This document shows positions 1 through 9,393 of a DNA stretch of 56,939 nucleotides, in pieces. Made by a program: the position numbers and the translations under genes. This DNA comes from Pseudomonas frederiksbergensis (GTDB lineage: Bacteria; Pseudomonadota; Gammaproteobacteria; Pseudomonadales; Pseudomonadaceae). Location: assembly GCF_017114915.1 (NCBI RefSeq), contig NZ_JAAUOE010000004.1:116987-173925 (forward strand), written 5' to 3'. Positions within the stretch are counted from its first letter, which is position 1, and each line of letters begins with the position of its first letter. The notes below the pieces were generated by a model. The model had not been told where the DNA came from, did not search any database, and saw nothing but the letters and a program-made list of their open reading frames with translations.

Positions 1-2
1 GC

Positions 3-74
3 CTGTTGCTGAAACTCAATGCTCGCTCACTGGTGGATCTCATCGAATTGGCCCAACGCAATGGCTTGGTATGA
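3..74 (+). CDS. C-terminal end of a LuxR/FixJ-type regulator (partial)
   Basis: The window opens inside a reading frame of 23 codons ending in TGA. The residues LLLKLNARSLVDLIELAQRN resemble the last helix of LuxR-type helix-turn-helix domains, where a KL-x-ARS-x-x-[DE]L-[IV]-x-LA pattern is common in FixJ/NarL response regulators. The protein is therefore probably the end of a response regulator, but the receiver domain and most of the HTH lie outside the window. A hairpin with a T-run follows at 135-160. The family call rests on about 20 residues and is tentative. Confidence 0.5.
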   Translation: MLLKLNARSLVDLIELAQRNGLV

Positions 75-134
75 GTACGCCAGCATTTGACGAGGCGCGA
101 TGAACGGGCGTTTATCGGAGATCGGCACTTAGTA

Positions 135-160
135 AAAAGCCTCCGTTTCGGGAGGCTTTT
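135..160. terminator. Bidirectional rho-independent terminator
   Basis: A perfect 10-bp inverted repeat (AAAAGCCTCC / GGAGGCTTTT) with a 6-nt loop and A/T tracts at both ends lies between the convergent regulator fragment and the PA3496-family gene. It could end transcription from both sides. Confidence 0.85.
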
Positions 161-165
161 AAGTG

Positions 166-345
166 TCAAAGGTCAAAATCGTAATCGGCCAATTGCTTTT
201 GCAGTCGGCGCTCCTCCAGCAGATTGTCGATGGTGCGGCGTTTGCTCAGGTTGGTCTTCGCTACTTCCACCACCGTTTCCGCGTCATCGGCCTCAACGGG
301 GGTGAAATCGTCTTCTACGTCCAATTGCTCTTTGCCAGTGCTCAT
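166..345 (-). CDS. PA3496-family small protein
   Basis: This 59-residue frame starts MSTGKEQLDVEDDF and ends in a basic/acidic helix (SKRRTIDNLLEERRLQKQLA). It is highly charged, with an acidic N-terminal half, no signal peptide and no membrane segment. Length, composition and position directly after nth match the small PA3496 family of pseudomonads, sometimes described as putative envelope-integrity proteins. The biochemical role is unknown. The start is supported by a CCTGGAG sequence about 9 nt upstream of the ATG. It lies 107 bp downstream of nth on the same strand and ends at the terminator at 135-160, so it may be the last gene of the rnf-nth unit. Confidence 0.8.
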   Translation of the reverse strand: MSTGKEQLDVEDDFTPVEADDAETVVEVAKTNLSKRRTIDNLLEERRLQKQLADYDFDL

Positions 346-452
346 AGGGTTAACTCCAGGCTAAGACTGCCTTTGGCGCCCCTTATATCGACAATTTCCC
401 GGCGGGTAAAAAAGATTTTTTCAATCGGCTAATCAAAAAAACTAATAGCACC

Positions 453-1091
453 TCAATCGTCCGAGGTCTTTTGCTTGTATTCGCACAAGTCCTCGATTCG
501 GCAACTGCCACAACGCGGCTTGCGAGCCAGGCAAACGTAGCGTCCGTGGAGAATCAGCCAGTGATGGGCGTCGAGCAGATATTCCTTGGGCACGAATTTC
601 ATCAGTTTCTGCTCTACCTCGACCACATTCTTGCCCGGTGCAATGCCGGTACGGTTGCTGACCCGGAAAATATGGGTGTCCACGGCCATGGTCAGCTGAC
701 GAAAGGCGGTATTGAGCACCACGTTAGCGGTCTTGCGACCGACGCCGGGCAACGCTTCCAGCGCCTCGCGGGTCTGCGGCACTTCACCTCCATGGCGCTC
801 CACCAGTAAGCGACAGGTTTCGATCACGTTCTTTGCTTTGCTGTTGAACAGGCCGATGGTCTTGATGTACTCCGACAGCCCTTCGACGCCCAAGGCATAA
901 ATCGCCGCCGGCGTATTGGCCACCGGGAACAGTTTGGCGGTGGCCTTGTTGACGCCGACATCGGTCGATTGCGCCGAGAGAATCACGGCGATCAGCAGTT
1001 CGAACGGCGAGGAATAGGCCAGTTCGGTCTTCGGTTCAGGATTGTCTTCGTGAAACCTGCGGAAAATTTCCAGGCGTTTTGCGGCATTCAT
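453..1091 (-). CDS. nth: Endonuclease III (DNA glycosylase/AP lyase)
   Basis: This 212-residue protein is almost exactly the length of E. coli Nth. It excises oxidised pyrimidines and nicks abasic sites in base-excision repair. The helix-hairpin-helix LPGVGRKTANVV contains the catalytic lysine, VDTHIFRVSNR supplies the catalytic aspartate, and the C-terminal C-x6-C-x2-C-x5-C set (CLARKPRCGSCRIEDLC) binds the [4Fe-4S] cluster. The start MNAAKRLEIF was chosen because it aligns with the family N-terminus; longer in-frame extension upstream reads as out-of-frame rnfE. It overlaps the rnfE stop by 4 nt (ATGA), so it is translationally coupled to the rnf operon, a linkage known in many proteobacteria. 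Confidence 0.97.
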   Translation of the reverse strand: MNAAKRLEIFRRFHEDNPEPKTELAYSSPFELLIAVILSAQSTDVGVNKATAKLFPVANTPAAIYALGVEGLSEYIKTIGLFNSKAKNVIETCRLLVERHGGEVPQTREALEALPGVGRKTANVVLNTAFRQLTMAVDTHIFRVSNRTGIAPGKNVVEVEQKLMKFVPKEYLLDAHHWLILHGRYVCLARKPRCGSCRIEDLCEYKQKTSDD

Positions 1092-1702
1092 GGGCGATGC
1101 GTTTCCTCGAGGGAGGTCAATGAGGGCGTCGGAAGGGGCCAGGCCTGACGCGCGGCGATCAGCAGTCCCAGCAGAATAAACCCGCCAGGGGCCAGCGTGG
1201 CCAGGCGCAGGCCACCGTCGGCGGTGAGCACCCAACCTTGCCAGTCCGGTTGCGTAGCACCGGCCAGCCAGGACAGATGGCTACCCAGTGTCCCGTTGCC
1301 GATGAGCTCGCGCAGCAGACCCAGGACGATCATCAAGGCGCCGAACAGGCCACACAGGCGCAGGCGATCACGCCCTGTGCTCTGGAAAAAACCGTTGTGT
1401 TCCAGCACGACGCATTGCAAGGCGATCAATCCGGCATAGAAACCCAGATGCTGGTGCCATTGGAGCGACCAAGCTTGCATGGCGAGTTCCGCGCAACTGT
1501 TCAGCGTGGCAGCCAGCACGAGACCGGCCAGCAAATGTGTTGCCGGAATCAGTCGCGAGCGCAAGGCGCCCATGCTCACACCATAAGCACTGAGCACCAG
1601 GACGAATATCAGCCACAAGCCCAGGGCCGTTACCAATGAATCAGTGCCACCGATCAAAGGCGTTAGCATCAGCGAGTTCTGCAGGGACAATGACTTATTC
1701 AT
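1088..1702 (-). CDS. rnfE: Rnf/Rsx electron transport complex subunit E
   Basis: A 204-residue polytopic membrane protein of the RnfA/RnfE/NqrD/NqrE family with about six hydrophobic segments. The N-terminal part contains LTPLIGGTDSLVTALGLWL, and there is an EHNGFF motif in a middle loop. In Rnf complexes, RnfA and RnfE form a membrane pair that carries an intramembrane iron-sulfur centre. The ATG at 1702 was chosen because GGGAG lies 8 nt upstream; an upstream GTG at 1708 is also open. It overlaps rnfG by 8 nt and nth by 4 nt. RnfE is moderately divergent from enterobacterial RsxE, but the operon position fixes the assignment. Confidence 0.9.
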   Translation of the reverse strand: MNKSLSLQNSLMLTPLIGGTDSLVTALGLWLIFVLVLSAYGVSMGALRSRLIPATHLLAGLVLAATLNSCAELAMQAWSLQWHQHLGFYAGLIALQCVVLEHNGFFQSTGRDRLRLCGLFGALMIVLGLLRELIGNGTLGSHLSWLAGATQPDWQGWVLTADGGLRLATLAPGGFILLGLLIAARQAWPLPTPSLTSLEETHRP

Positions 1703-2306
1703 GGGCACTGCTCCCGATCAGCGGTTGCCGGTGCTCATCGAAGTAGCGCAACGCGTCATGGGTGGCGTTGATCACCGCTCTTGAGGTGATGGTCGCGCCC
1801 ACGATCTGATCGAATTGCCCTTGGTCCTTTTTCAAGGCCCAGCCCTTGTCATCGGGTTCGGTTAGCGACTTGCCGGTAAACATCTGAAGCCAGGCATTGG
1901 GCCACTCGGCGAGCTTGCCACCCAGCCCCGGGGTTTCCGATTGCTTGAGGGTTTTGACCCCCAGCAACTTGCCATGGGTGTCGATGGCGATCAGCAAGTC
2001 GATGGAACCGGTGTAGCCCAGAGTCTGGCTGCGCAACAATACAGCGCTCGGCTGGCCCGCCTTGGAGGCCAGATAGCCACCGAGCAGCGTGCTGTTGGCC
2101 AAGCGAGTGCTTTCGAGGCTGAGGGGCTGTTTCAGTGGCTGATTGTCGTAGCTGTCGGGCGCTAGCAAGTCCAGCAAATTGCGGCTGTCGATCAGGCGTT
2201 GTTCAGCGGCAATGCGCGCGGCGCTGGTGTGCTGCGCGAGGTAAGTCGCGCCCACTCCCAAGCCTGCCAGCAACATGACGATCACCACGCTTGTCGCTCT
2301 GTTCAT
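1695..2306 (-). CDS. rnfG: Rnf/Rsx electron transport complex subunit G
   Basis: This 203-residue protein has one N-terminal membrane helix (VVIVMLLAGLGVGATYLA) followed by a periplasmic FMN-binding domain. Near the C-terminus, DQIVGATITSRAV corresponds to the S/T-G-A-T motif whose threonine carries covalently bound FMN in RnfG/NqrC. LKQSETPGLGGKLAEW is another family signature. The start MNRATSV overlaps the rnfD stop by 4 nt. RnfG should take part in the electron path from cytoplasmic donors through the membrane. Confidence 0.95.
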   Translation of the reverse strand: MNRATSVVIVMLLAGLGVGATYLAQHTSAARIAAEQRLIDSRNLLDLLAPDSYDNQPLKQPLSLESTRLANSTLLGGYLASKAGQPSAVLLRSQTLGYTGSIDLLIAIDTHGKLLGVKTLKQSETPGLGGKLAEWPNAWLQMFTGKSLTEPDDKGWALKKDQGQFDQIVGATITSRAVINATHDALRYFDEHRQPLIGSSAHE

Positions 2307-3295
2307 GGGGCAACCTGCTGTTGTCTGGACGCGGCAAACCGCTCCAGCGCCGGTACACAGAGGTTCATCAGCAGGACCGCAAACGCCACCCCATCCGGAT
2401 ACCCGCCCCACGTCCGAATCAGGTAAGTCAGCAATCCCACGCCTGTGCCGAACAGCAACCGGGCGGTAGGACTTTTCGCTCCGGATACCGGTTCCGTCAC
2501 GATGAAGAAGGCACCCAGCATGCTCGCGCCGGTGAGCAGATGAAACAGTGGCGAGCCATGGGAGTCAGAGCCCGTACCGTTCCAGCACAACAGACTGATG
2601 ATGAACAGGCTGGCGAGCATGCCGACCGGCGCATGCCAGCTGAATACCCGTCGTTGCAGCAGAAACGCACCGCCGGCCAGAAAGGCCAGGTTGACCCATT
2701 CCACGCCGCGACCGCCGAAATGGCCGAATGCCGGGTTGCCGGCGAACAGTTCGTCCATGGTCAGGCTTTTGTTGATTCGCAGGCTGTCCAGCGCCGTGGC
2801 CTGGGCCCACGCATCGGGCGTCTGGCCGAGACTGAAGCCGAACACCTGTTGCAAACCACCGAGCAAGTCCATGCCATGGGACGTCGGCCAATGGGTCATT
2901 TGCTGGGGAAACGTCACCAGGACCAGCGCGAAACCGAGCATCGCCGGGTTGAACGGATTCTTGCCGACGCCGCCGTACAGCTGCTTGCCAAAAAAAAGTC
3001 CGAATGCCGCTGCGCTGACTGTCAGCCACCATGGGCAATAAGGTGGTAAGGCCAATGCCAGCAGGGTTGCGCTGACCAGCGCACTGCCATCGCTCACTGT
3101 CGGTTTTACCGGTTGCTTGCGCAGTTGCAGCACCGTCGCTTCAACGGCCAGTGCGGTAGCCGCCGCCAGGATCAGGTTGATCAATACCCCCCAACCGTAC
3201 AGCCAGAACAACATCAACATTCCGGGTACGGTGGCCAGCAACACCAGCTTCATGGCCTGCTGAAGGCGTTCGTCCACCGGTTCAAGGGGCGGCAT
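2303..3295 (-). CDS. rnfD: Rnf/Rsx electron transport complex subunit D
   Basis: An integral membrane protein of about 330 residues with many hydrophobic helices. Family marks are [37 protein letters not shown], and [13 protein letters not shown]. The last is the likely equivalent of the segment holding the covalent-FMN threonine in RnfD/NqrB, although the flanking residues differ from the usual SGAT form. Two near-adjacent ATG codons exist (3301 and 3295); 3295 is preferred because AGGTGG is better spaced from it. The gene begins inside the end of rnfB, so there is no room for rnfC between them, where it normally sits. Confidence 0.93.
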   Translation of the reverse strand: MPPLEPVDERLQQAMKLVLLATVPGMLMLFWLYGWGVLINLILAAATALAVEATVLQLRKQPVKPTVSDGSALVSATLLALALPPYCPWWLTVSAAAFGLFFGKQLYGGVGKNPFNPAMLGFALVLVTFPQQMTHWPTSHGMDLLGGLQQVFGFSLGQTPDAWAQATALDSLRINKSLTMDELFAGNPAFGHFGGRGVEWVNLAFLAGGAFLLQRRVFSWHAPVGMLASLFIISLLCWNGTGSDSHGSPLFHLLTGASMLGAFFIVTEPVSGAKSPTARLLFGTGVGLLTYLIRTWGGYPDGVAFAVLLMNLCVPALERFAASRQQQVAP

Positions 3296-4289
3296 AGGCA
3301 TCCACCTGGCGCTCGGCTTCGCTGAGCGCACGTTGCAACGCTTCGATCTGTTCGGTCGGTGCTTCGCTGGTCTGAGCTTTCTTGAGTTCGGCGCGGCGCA
3401 TGGCCAACTGGATTTTCGCCCGTTTCAGCTCGGCATCGTTCGCCGGAGCAGGCGGCGCAGAGACCGGCGGCGCACTGCTTTCCAGCTGCGCCAGCGCCTG
3501 CTCGGCGGCTTCGAATTGCTGTTGCAGCACGATCAGTTGCGATTGCTGTTCGAAGGTCGGCGGATGCCCGAAAGCCTTGAGCGATTTATTCAGTTGCGCC
3601 CGACTCATCGCCAGATCGACCTTGGCCTTTTTCAGTGCCGCATCGGCATTGGCAGCCTTCTGTGCACGCACGCGCTCGAGCGCGGCCTGAACCGGGTCGA
3701 GCGTCACTTCACTGTGTTGCACGGCGCGCTGGGCGCGGGCCTGACGTTCGGCAAGTTTCTGTTCCTCTTCGCGGTGTAAACGGGCATTGCGCTGTTCGAA
3801 GCGACGTCGCGCACGATTGCGCTTGGCGGCCCGGGCCTGCTGTTCCTCCGGGCTGAACGCCAGCCCACCGACAATCGGCAGCACCGTGGCCAGCGGTAAC
3901 GGATGCATCTCGATGCAATCCACTGGGCAGGGCGCCACGCAGAGGTCGCAACCGGTGCATTCGTCGACGATGACCGTGTGCATGAATTTCGCCGCACCGA
4001 CGATGGCGTCGACCGGGCAGGCCTGGATGCACTTGGTGCAGCCGATGCATTCGGCTTCGCGGATGTACGCGATCTGCGCCGGTGCCGAGCCGCGGCTGAC
4101 GTCCAGTTCCAGCACCGGCACTTTCAGCAGGTCGGCCAGGGCCGCGATGGTTTCGCTGCCGCCCGGTGGGCACTTGTTGATCGGCTCGCCGCTGGCGATG
4201 CCTTCGGCGTAGGGTTTGCATCCGGGGTGGCCACACTTGCCGCATTGGGTCTGCGGCAGGAGGGCGTCGATGCGTTGAATCAGACTCAT
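3282..4289 (-). CDS. rnfB: Rnf/Rsx complex ferredoxin subunit B, unusual architecture
   Basis: RnfB is the iron-sulfur subunit that passes electrons to the membrane part of Rnf. Residues C16, C19, C24 and C40 form the N-terminal [4Fe-4S] site. Two CxxCxxCxxxCP ferredoxin motifs follow, at 81-91 ([11 protein letters not shown]) and 111-121 ([11 protein letters not shown]). Two things are odd. E. coli RsxB starts with a membrane helix, but here the protein begins at [20 protein letters not shown] with no hydrophobic anchor. After about residue 150 comes a charged helical tail of nearly 190 residues with related units ([17 protein letters not shown] and [17 protein letters not shown]), recalling the C-terminal repeats of RnfC. 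The usual RnfB is about 190 residues; this one is 335. ATGA overlap with rnfA upstream. Confidence 0.92.
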   Translation of the reverse strand: MSLIQRIDALLPQTQCGKCGHPGCKPYAEGIASGEPINKCPPGGSETIAALADLLKVPVLELDVSRGSAPAQIAYIREAECIGCTKCIQACPVDAIVGAAKFMHTVIVDECTGCDLCVAPCPVDCIEMHPLPLATVLPIVGGLAFSPEEQQARAAKRNRARRRFEQRNARLHREEEQKLAERQARAQRAVQHSEVTLDPVQAALERVRAQKAANADAALKKAKVDLAMSRAQLNKSLKAFGHPPTFEQQSQLIVLQQQFEAAEQALAQLESSAPPVSAPPAPANDAELKRAKIQLAMRRAELKKAQTSEAPTEQIEALQRALSEAERQVDAYAAP

Positions 4290-4855
4290 GTTTTGATCAG
4301 CCCGCTGAATCCGAGAAAAACCACCGCGATCAATCCGGCACCGATCAATTCGATCGGCAGGCCGCGAAAGGGCAGGGGAACATCGTTATCGAGTGTGCGT
4401 TGGCGCAAATCGCTGAACAGACCCAGCACCAGCCAGAATCCCAGCCCGGCGCCAAGGCTCAGGGCGATGGCGTGGAAAAATCCCTTGTCGTCCTGAGCAT
4501 TGAGCAAGGCCAGCCCAAGCACGCCGGCATTGCCCAGCAGCAGAGGCCAGAGGCCATCGAATGAAAGCTTTGTAAATGACCGTGCAAGCAGCGTCAGCAA
4601 TGGGCTGATCAGCAGAACGCTCAGCGGCAGGAACACGAATAGACGCAATGATGTCAGCCCCAACGGCACCAGCAGCCAGTGGTAGAGACCATGGCCGAGT
4701 GTGCCGACGATCAACATCAGGCACGTCGTCGCGATGCCCAATGCATGGACCTGTCGCCGCTCGCTGCCCAGTACCGGATCGACGCCCAACGGCCAGTGCA
4801 ACACGAGGTTGTTGATCAGGGCAGCGCTGATAAGCGTAAGCAGTATCTCGGTCAT
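4286..4855 (-). CDS. rnfA: Rnf/Rsx electron transport complex subunit A
   Basis: This 189-residue polytopic membrane protein carries the RnfA/NqrE N-terminal signature in the form [19 protein letters not shown], where the family usually has NN-x-V-L-x-x-x-LG. Length matches E. coli RsxA (193). It is the first gene of the rnf set and its stop overlaps the rnfB start (ATGA). A short inverted repeat (GCTCTTT / AAAGAGC, 4890-4906) lies in the leader, 35-51 bp upstream, between the gene and the metG terminator. No strong ribosome-binding site is visible. Confidence 0.92.
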   Translation of the reverse strand: MTEILLTLISAALINNLVLHWPLGVDPVLGSERRQVHALGIATTCLMLIVGTLGHGLYHWLLVPLGLTSLRLFVFLPLSVLLISPLLTLLARSFTKLSFDGLWPLLLGNAGVLGLALLNAQDDKGFFHAIALSLGAGLGFWLVLGLFSDLRQRTLDNDVPLPFRGLPIELIGAGLIAVVFLGFSGLIKT

Positions 4856-4961
4856 GATCGTGCCGGCAAGAACAGGGCTTTCTAAAGGGGCTCTTTATAA
4901 AAGAGCTCTCTAAAAAGAGATTAGGCATTATCCGGCAAGGAAGGAGGGGGGGCCAGACATG

Positions 4962-4997
4962 AAAATCCCACAGTCGCACGGGGCACGACTGTGGGAT
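4962..4997 (-). terminator. metG rho-independent terminator
   Basis: A 12-bp perfect stem (ATCCCACAGTCG / CGACTGTGGGAT) with a 9-nt loop lies 18 bp beyond the metG stop. Read on the minus strand it is followed by TTTTC. It separates metG from the rnf operon. Confidence 0.85.
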
Positions 4998-5014
4998 CGG
5001 TTTAGCGCAGAACC

Positions 5015-7069
5015 TTACTTGATGCGCTGACCTGGCTTGGCGCCGCTGTCGGGGCTCAGCAGGTAGATTTCTTCACCGCCAGGACCGGCCGCCATCACCA
5101 TGCCTTCGGAGATCCCGAATTTCATTTTGCGGGGCTTGAGGTTGGCGATCATCATGGTCAGGCGACCTTCAAGCTTGGCCGGGTCCGGGTAGGCGCTCTT
5201 GATCCCGGAGAGCACGTTGCGTTGCTCGTCACCGATGTCCAGGGTCAGGCGCAACAGCTTGTCGGCACCTTCGACGGCTTCGGCCTTGAGGATCAGCGCG
5301 ACGCGCAGGTCGACCGCGGCAAAGGTATCGAACTCGATCTCCGGCGACAGCGGATCCTTGGCCAGCTCGCCGTTGCCTTGAGGCGCGGCGGCTTCGCCGG
5401 TGTCGGTCTGGCTGGCGGTCAGGTCTTCTTTCGAGGCGTCGGTCATGGCTTGCACTTTTACCGGGTCGATGCGGGTCATCAACGGTTTGAACTCGTTCAG
5501 CTGATGGTTGCTGAGCAAGGTGGCGTGGTCGTTCCAGGTCAGCGGTGCGACGTTCAGGAACGCCTCGGCATCGGCGGCCAGCAGCGGCAGCACCGGCTTG
5601 AGGAAAATCACCAGTTGGCGGAACAGGTTGATGCCCAGGGCGCAAATGGCCTGGACTTCATCCTGCTTGCCTTCCTGTTTGTTCAGCGACCACGGCGCCT
5701 TGTCGGCGATCCAGGCGTTGGCACGGTCGGCCAGGCCCATGATTTCGCGCATGGCCCGGGCAAAGTCGCGAGCCTCGTAGGCCTCGGCGATGCTCGGCGC
5801 TGCGGCCAGGAACGCTTCGGTCAGCTCCGGCGCGGCGTTGCCGGCCACCAGCACACCAGCATTGCCTTTGTGGATGAAACCGGCGCAACGGCTGGCGATG
5901 TTGACGACTTTACCGACCAGGTCCGAGTTGACCTTCTGCACGAAGTCTTCGAGGTTCAGGTCCAGGTCATCGACGCCACGGCTCAGCTTGGCCGCATAGT
6001 AGTAGCGCAGGTATTCCGGCGACAGGTGATCCAGATAGGTCCGGGCTTTGATGAAGGTGCCGCGGGACTTGGACATCTTCTGACCGTTGACGGTCAGGTA
6101 CCCGTGCACGTTGATGCCGGTCGGTTTACGGAAACCGGCGCCTTCGAGCATCGCTGGCCAGAACAGGGCGTGGAAGTTGACGATGTCCTTGCCGATGAAG
6201 TGGTACAGCTCGGCGGTGGAGTCTTTGCCCCAGAACGCGTCGAAGTCCAGCTCCGGCGTACGGTTGCACAGGTTCTTGAAGCTGGCCATGTAGCCGATCG
6301 GCGCGTCCAGCCACACGTAGAAGTATTTGCCCGGCTCATCGGGAATCTCGAAGCCGAAGTACGGCGCATCGCGGGAGATGTCCCACTGCTGCAGGCCGGC
6401 ATCCAGCCATTCGGCGATTTTGTTGGCCACGGCCTCTTGCAGAGTGCCGCTGCGGGTCCAGGCTTGCAGCATTTCCTGGAAGTCCGGCAACTTGAAGAAA
6501 AAGTGCTGGGAATCCTTGAGCACCGGGGTGGCGCCGGAGATGGCCGACTTCGGATCCTTCAGGTCGGTCGGCGCGTAGGTGGCGCCGCATTTTTCGCAGT
6601 TGTCGCCGTACTGGTCTTCGGTGCCGCATTTCGGGCAAGTGCCCTTGATGAAGCGGTCGGCCAGGAACATTTTCTTTTCCGGGTCGAAGTACTGCGTGAT
6701 CGAGCGCGTGGCGATGTGCCCGGCGTCGCGCAGCCTCAGGTAGATCTGGCTCGACAGCTCACGGTTTTCTTCGGCGTGAGTGGAGTGGAAGTTGTCGAAG
6801 TCCACCAGGAACTCGGCAAAGTCGGCGCTGTGTTCCGCCTGGACGTTGGCGATCAGTTGTTCCGGAGTGATGCCTTCCTTTTCCGCGCGCAACATGATGG
6901 CCGAACCATGGGCGTCGTCGGCGCAGACATAAATGCATTGGTTGCCGCGGTGCTTCTGAAAGCGCACCCACATATCGGTCTGGATGTATTCCAGCATATG
7001 GCCGAGGTGGATCGAACCATTGGCATAGGGCAGGGCGCTGGTGACGAGGATCTTGCGTGGCTCGGACAT
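5015..7069 (-). CDS. metG: Methionyl-tRNA synthetase
   Basis: A 684-residue class I aminoacyl-tRNA synthetase that charges tRNA-Met. The HIGH-type motif is HLGH in [14 protein letters not shown] near residue 15, and the KMSKS loop is present as KMSKSRGTF. The zinc knuckle is [17 protein letters not shown]. The C-terminal OB-fold tRNA-binding/dimerisation domain (from about [14 protein letters not shown]) is present, so this is the long dimeric form typical of gammaproteobacteria. It is divergent from mrp across a 227-bp intergenic region, an arrangement also found in P. aeruginosa. Confidence 0.98.
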   Translation of the reverse strand: MSEPRKILVTSALPYANGSIHLGHMLEYIQTDMWVRFQKHRGNQCIYVCADDAHGSAIMLRAEKEGITPEQLIANVQAEHSADFAEFLVDFDNFHSTHAEENRELSSQIYLRLRDAGHIATRSITQYFDPEKKMFLADRFIKGTCPKCGTEDQYGDNCEKCGATYAPTDLKDPKSAISGATPVLKDSQHFFFKLPDFQEMLQAWTRSGTLQEAVANKIAEWLDAGLQQWDISRDAPYFGFEIPDEPGKYFYVWLDAPIGYMASFKNLCNRTPELDFDAFWGKDSTAELYHFIGKDIVNFHALFWPAMLEGAGFRKPTGINVHGYLTVNGQKMSKSRGTFIKARTYLDHLSPEYLRYYYAAKLSRGVDDLDLNLEDFVQKVNSDLVGKVVNIASRCAGFIHKGNAGVLVAGNAAPELTEAFLAAAPSIAEAYEARDFARAMREIMGLADRANAWIADKAPWSLNKQEGKQDEVQAICALGINLFRQLVIFLKPVLPLLAADAEAFLNVAPLTWNDHATLLSNHQLNEFKPLMTRIDPVKVQAMTDASKEDLTASQTDTGEAAAPQGNGELAKDPLSPEIEFDTFAAVDLRVALILKAEAVEGADKLLRLTLDIGDEQRNVLSGIKSAYPDPAKLEGRLTMMIANLKPRKMKFGISEGMVMAAGPGGEEIYLLSPDSGAKPGQRIK

Positions 7070-7158
7070 GGGGCTCGGCTACTTGATGAAACGGAGGTCG
7101 GCCACTATAAAGCGCCGGCGCATATTTTTCACCCCCACGGCCAGTCTCCACGGACCTT

Positions 7159-7187
7159 TGTAGCAGCAGGCTTCGCCAGCTGCTACA
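7159..7187. repeat. Short REP-type palindrome
   Basis: An imperfect 29-bp palindrome reads TGTAGCAGC-AGGCTTCGCCA-GCTGCTACA between metG and mrp. The GTAGCAGC/GCTGCTAC ends resemble the solitary REP elements scattered through P. fluorescens-group genomes. Confidence 0.6.
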
Positions 7188-7296
7188 GGGCGCGTCTGGC
7201 CATGGGATATTTGTCATATTCTGAAAGCATGCCGTCCAGACGACAGAACGGTTAGGATACCCCCCTGATTTTCCAGTCTTGCTATCGGAGTTGCCC

Positions 7297-8391
7297 ATGA
7301 GCGCCGTCAATCGCGCAGCGGTGGAAGCCGTCCTTCGCCAATACACCGACCCTTACCTGAACCAGGACCCGGTCAGCGCCGGGTGCGTGCGCAGCATCGA
7401 TATCCAGGGCGATCGCGTCAGCGTCCAGCTGGAGCTGGGATATGCCGCCGGTCTGTTCAAGAGTGGCTGGGCGCAGTTGCTGCAACTGGCCATCGAAGGC
7501 CTGGACGGCGTGGTCACGGCCCGCGTCGAGATCACCAGCGTGATCGCCGCGCACAAGGCCCAGGCGCAGATTCCGGGTCTGGCCAACGTCAAGAACGTGG
7601 TCGCCGTGGCATCCGGCAAGGGCGGCGTGGGCAAGTCCACCACCGCTGCCAACCTGGCCCTGGCCCTGGCTCGTGAAGGCGCCAACGTGGGGATTCTGGA
7701 CGCGGACATCTACGGTCCGAGCCAGGGCATCATGTTCGGTATCCCCGAAGGCACCCGCCCTCAGGTCAAGGATCAGAAATGGTTCGTGCCGATCGAGTCC
7801 CATGGCGTCGAAGTGATGTCCATGGCGTTCCTGACCGACGACAATACACCGATGGTCTGGCGCGGGCCGATGGTGTCCGGTGCGCTGTTGCAACTGGTCA
7901 CGCAAACGGCCTGGGGCGACCTGGATTACCTGGTCATCGACATGCCGCCAGGCACCGGCGATATCCAGCTGACCCTGGCGCAGAAAGTCCCGGTGGCCGG
8001 TGCGGTGATCGTGACGACTCCGCAGGATCTGGCATTGCTGGACGCACGCAAAGGCGTGGAGATGTTCCGCAAGGTCAATATCCCGGTGCTGGGCGTGGTC
8101 GAGAACATGGCCGTGCACATCTGCTCCAACTGTGGGCATGCCGAGCATCTGTTCGGTGAGGGCGGTGGTGTGAAGCTGGCCAATCAGTACGGTGTCGAAC
8201 TGTTGGCTTCGTTGCCGCTGTCGATGCTGATTCGCGAACAGGCCGATGGCGGCAAGCCAACGGTGATCGCCGAGCCTGACAGCCAGATTGCGATGGTTTA
8301 CCAGGAACTGGCCCGCCATGTCGGCGCGCGGATTGTGCTGCAGGAAGCCGCGACGCCGGCGATGCCGAACATCACCGTCAGCGACGATTGA
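7297..8391 (+). CDS. mrp: Mrp/ApbC-type iron-sulfur cluster carrier ATPase
   Basis: This 364-residue protein has an N-terminal MIP18/DUF59-like domain (residues 1-85) and a deviant-Walker ParA/MinD-type ATPase domain. The P-loop ASGKGGVGKST is at about 106-115, followed by LDADIYGPSQ. A conserved CxxC (ICSNCG, preceded by MAVH) is the expected Fe-S cluster ligand in Mrp/Nbp35 proteins, which deliver clusters to apo-proteins in the cytoplasm. The start MSAVNRAAVEA was chosen over an upstream in-frame ATG because GGAG lies properly spaced before it. It is followed by a REPIN. Confidence 0.95.
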   Translation: MSAVNRAAVEAVLRQYTDPYLNQDPVSAGCVRSIDIQGDRVSVQLELGYAAGLFKSGWAQLLQLAIEGLDGVVTARVEITSVIAAHKAQAQIPGLANVKNVVAVASGKGGVGKSTTAANLALALAREGANVGILDADIYGPSQGIMFGIPEGTRPQVKDQKWFVPIESHGVEVMSMAFLTDDNTPMVWRGPMVSGALLQLVTQTAWGDLDYLVIDMPPGTGDIQLTLAQKVPVAGAVIVTTPQDLALLDARKGVEMFRKVNIPVLGVVENMAVHICSNCGHAEHLFGEGGGVKLANQYGVELLASLPLSMLIREQADGGKPTVIAEPDSQIAMVYQELARHVGARIVLQEAATPAMPNITVSDD

Positions 8392-8403
8392 TCCGCTGAA
8401 AAG

Positions 8404-8489
8404 AGATCGCAGCCTCGCTTCGCTCGACAACTCCTACAGGTGTAAGCCAATCCATGTAGGAGCTGTCGAGCGAAGCGAGGCTGCGATCT
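8404..8489. repeat. REPIN: inverted pair of REP sequences
   Basis: Two 35-nt arms (8404-8438 and 8455-8489), inverted and differing at a single position, flank a 16-nt spacer. The arms contain GCAGCCTCGCTTCGCTCGAC and end at CTCCTACA. The element would fold into a long hairpin between the convergent mrp and SDR genes and may double as an mRNA 3'-end structure. Confidence 0.85.
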
Positions 8490-8496
8490 TTTGATC

Positions 8497-9255
8497 TTAG
8501 ATACGCAACCCGCCATCCAACTCCAGAATCCGACCCGTGTAGTAATCGTTCTCGAAAATGTAGGCCGCCGATTGGGCGATCTCTTCGGGTTTGCCCATGC
8601 GCTTGAGCGGAATTCCTGACGTCATCTTTTCCAGCGCTTCGGGTTTCATGCTCAGGGTCATCTCGGTTTCGATGAATCCCGGCGCAATGCCCGCCACGCG
8701 AATCCCATAGCGCGCCAGTTCCTTGGCCCAGGTCACGGTTGCCGCGGCGACACCGGCCTTGGCGGCGGAGTAGTTGGTCTGGCCGATGTTGCCGGCGCGC
8801 GAGATCGACGAGATATTGATGATCGCGCCGCTGTTGTTCAGCTCGACCATTTTCGCCGCGACTTCACGGGTGCACAGGAACACACCGGTCAGATTGACGT
8901 CGATCACCGCCTGCCATTGGGCCAGGCTCATCTTGGTCATTTCGCCGTCCTTGACCTTCAGCAGCAGGCCATCGCGCAGAATACCGGCGTTGTTGATCAG
9001 GCCATGGATCGCGCCAAAGTCATCGGCCACTTGGGCGGCCATGTGGGTCACTTGCTCTTCATCGGCGACGTTGCACAGGTAGGCTCGGGCCTCGACACCC
9101 TTGGCCTTGCAAGCCGCGACGGCGGCGTCGAGTTTTTCCTGGTTCAGGTCCACCAGGGCCAGCTTCGCGCCACGACCTGCAAGATACTCGGCCATGGAAC
9201 GGCCTAAACCCTGGCAACCGCCGGTAATTATGATTACTTTGTCAGTGAGTTGCAT
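8497..9255 (-). CDS. Short-chain dehydrogenase/reductase (FabG-like)
   Basis: A 252-residue classical SDR. It has the cofactor motif TGGCQGLG, the structural NNAG motif ([10 protein letters not shown]), the catalytic serine in NISSIS, and YSAAK (Y-x3-K). The C-terminus [16 protein letters not shown] is of the FabG type. It probably reduces a 3-oxoacyl or related carbonyl with NAD(P)H, but since fabG proper usually sits in the fab cluster, the substrate here is unknown. The ATG at 9255 was preferred to the ATG at 9261 because GGGGG is correctly spaced only from the former. The gene is divergent from the HugZ-like gene, the order also recalled at PA4389-PA4388. Confidence 0.9.
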   Translation of the reverse strand: MQLTDKVIIITGGCQGLGRSMAEYLAGRGAKLALVDLNQEKLDAAVAACKAKGVEARAYLCNVADEEQVTHMAAQVADDFGAIHGLINNAGILRDGLLLKVKDGEMTKMSLAQWQAVIDVNLTGVFLCTREVAAKMVELNNSGAIINISSISRAGNIGQTNYSAAKAGVAAATVTWAKELARYGIRVAGIAPGFIETEMTLSMKPEALEKMTSGIPLKRMGKPEEIAQSAAYIFENDYYTGRILELDGGLRI

Positions 9256-9393
9256 TCGCATGCCCCCGTTAGCTGGTCAGAGGTGGATTTCTTGTAGGCC
9301 TCTCTTGCGCGGGCCGGCCGCACATGAGAACTGCCCGATGGCGTCCTGAGAACTTTAGCCCAGTTGTCCGTCCGTTCTCGACGGATTCTACAT

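Noticed and set aside
5222..7255. A 677-codon open frame opposite metG
   Set aside because: It is the antisense shadow of a GC-rich, strongly biased gene; composition is odd (Val/Gly/His/Gln-rich), no domain is seen, and metG is unambiguous.
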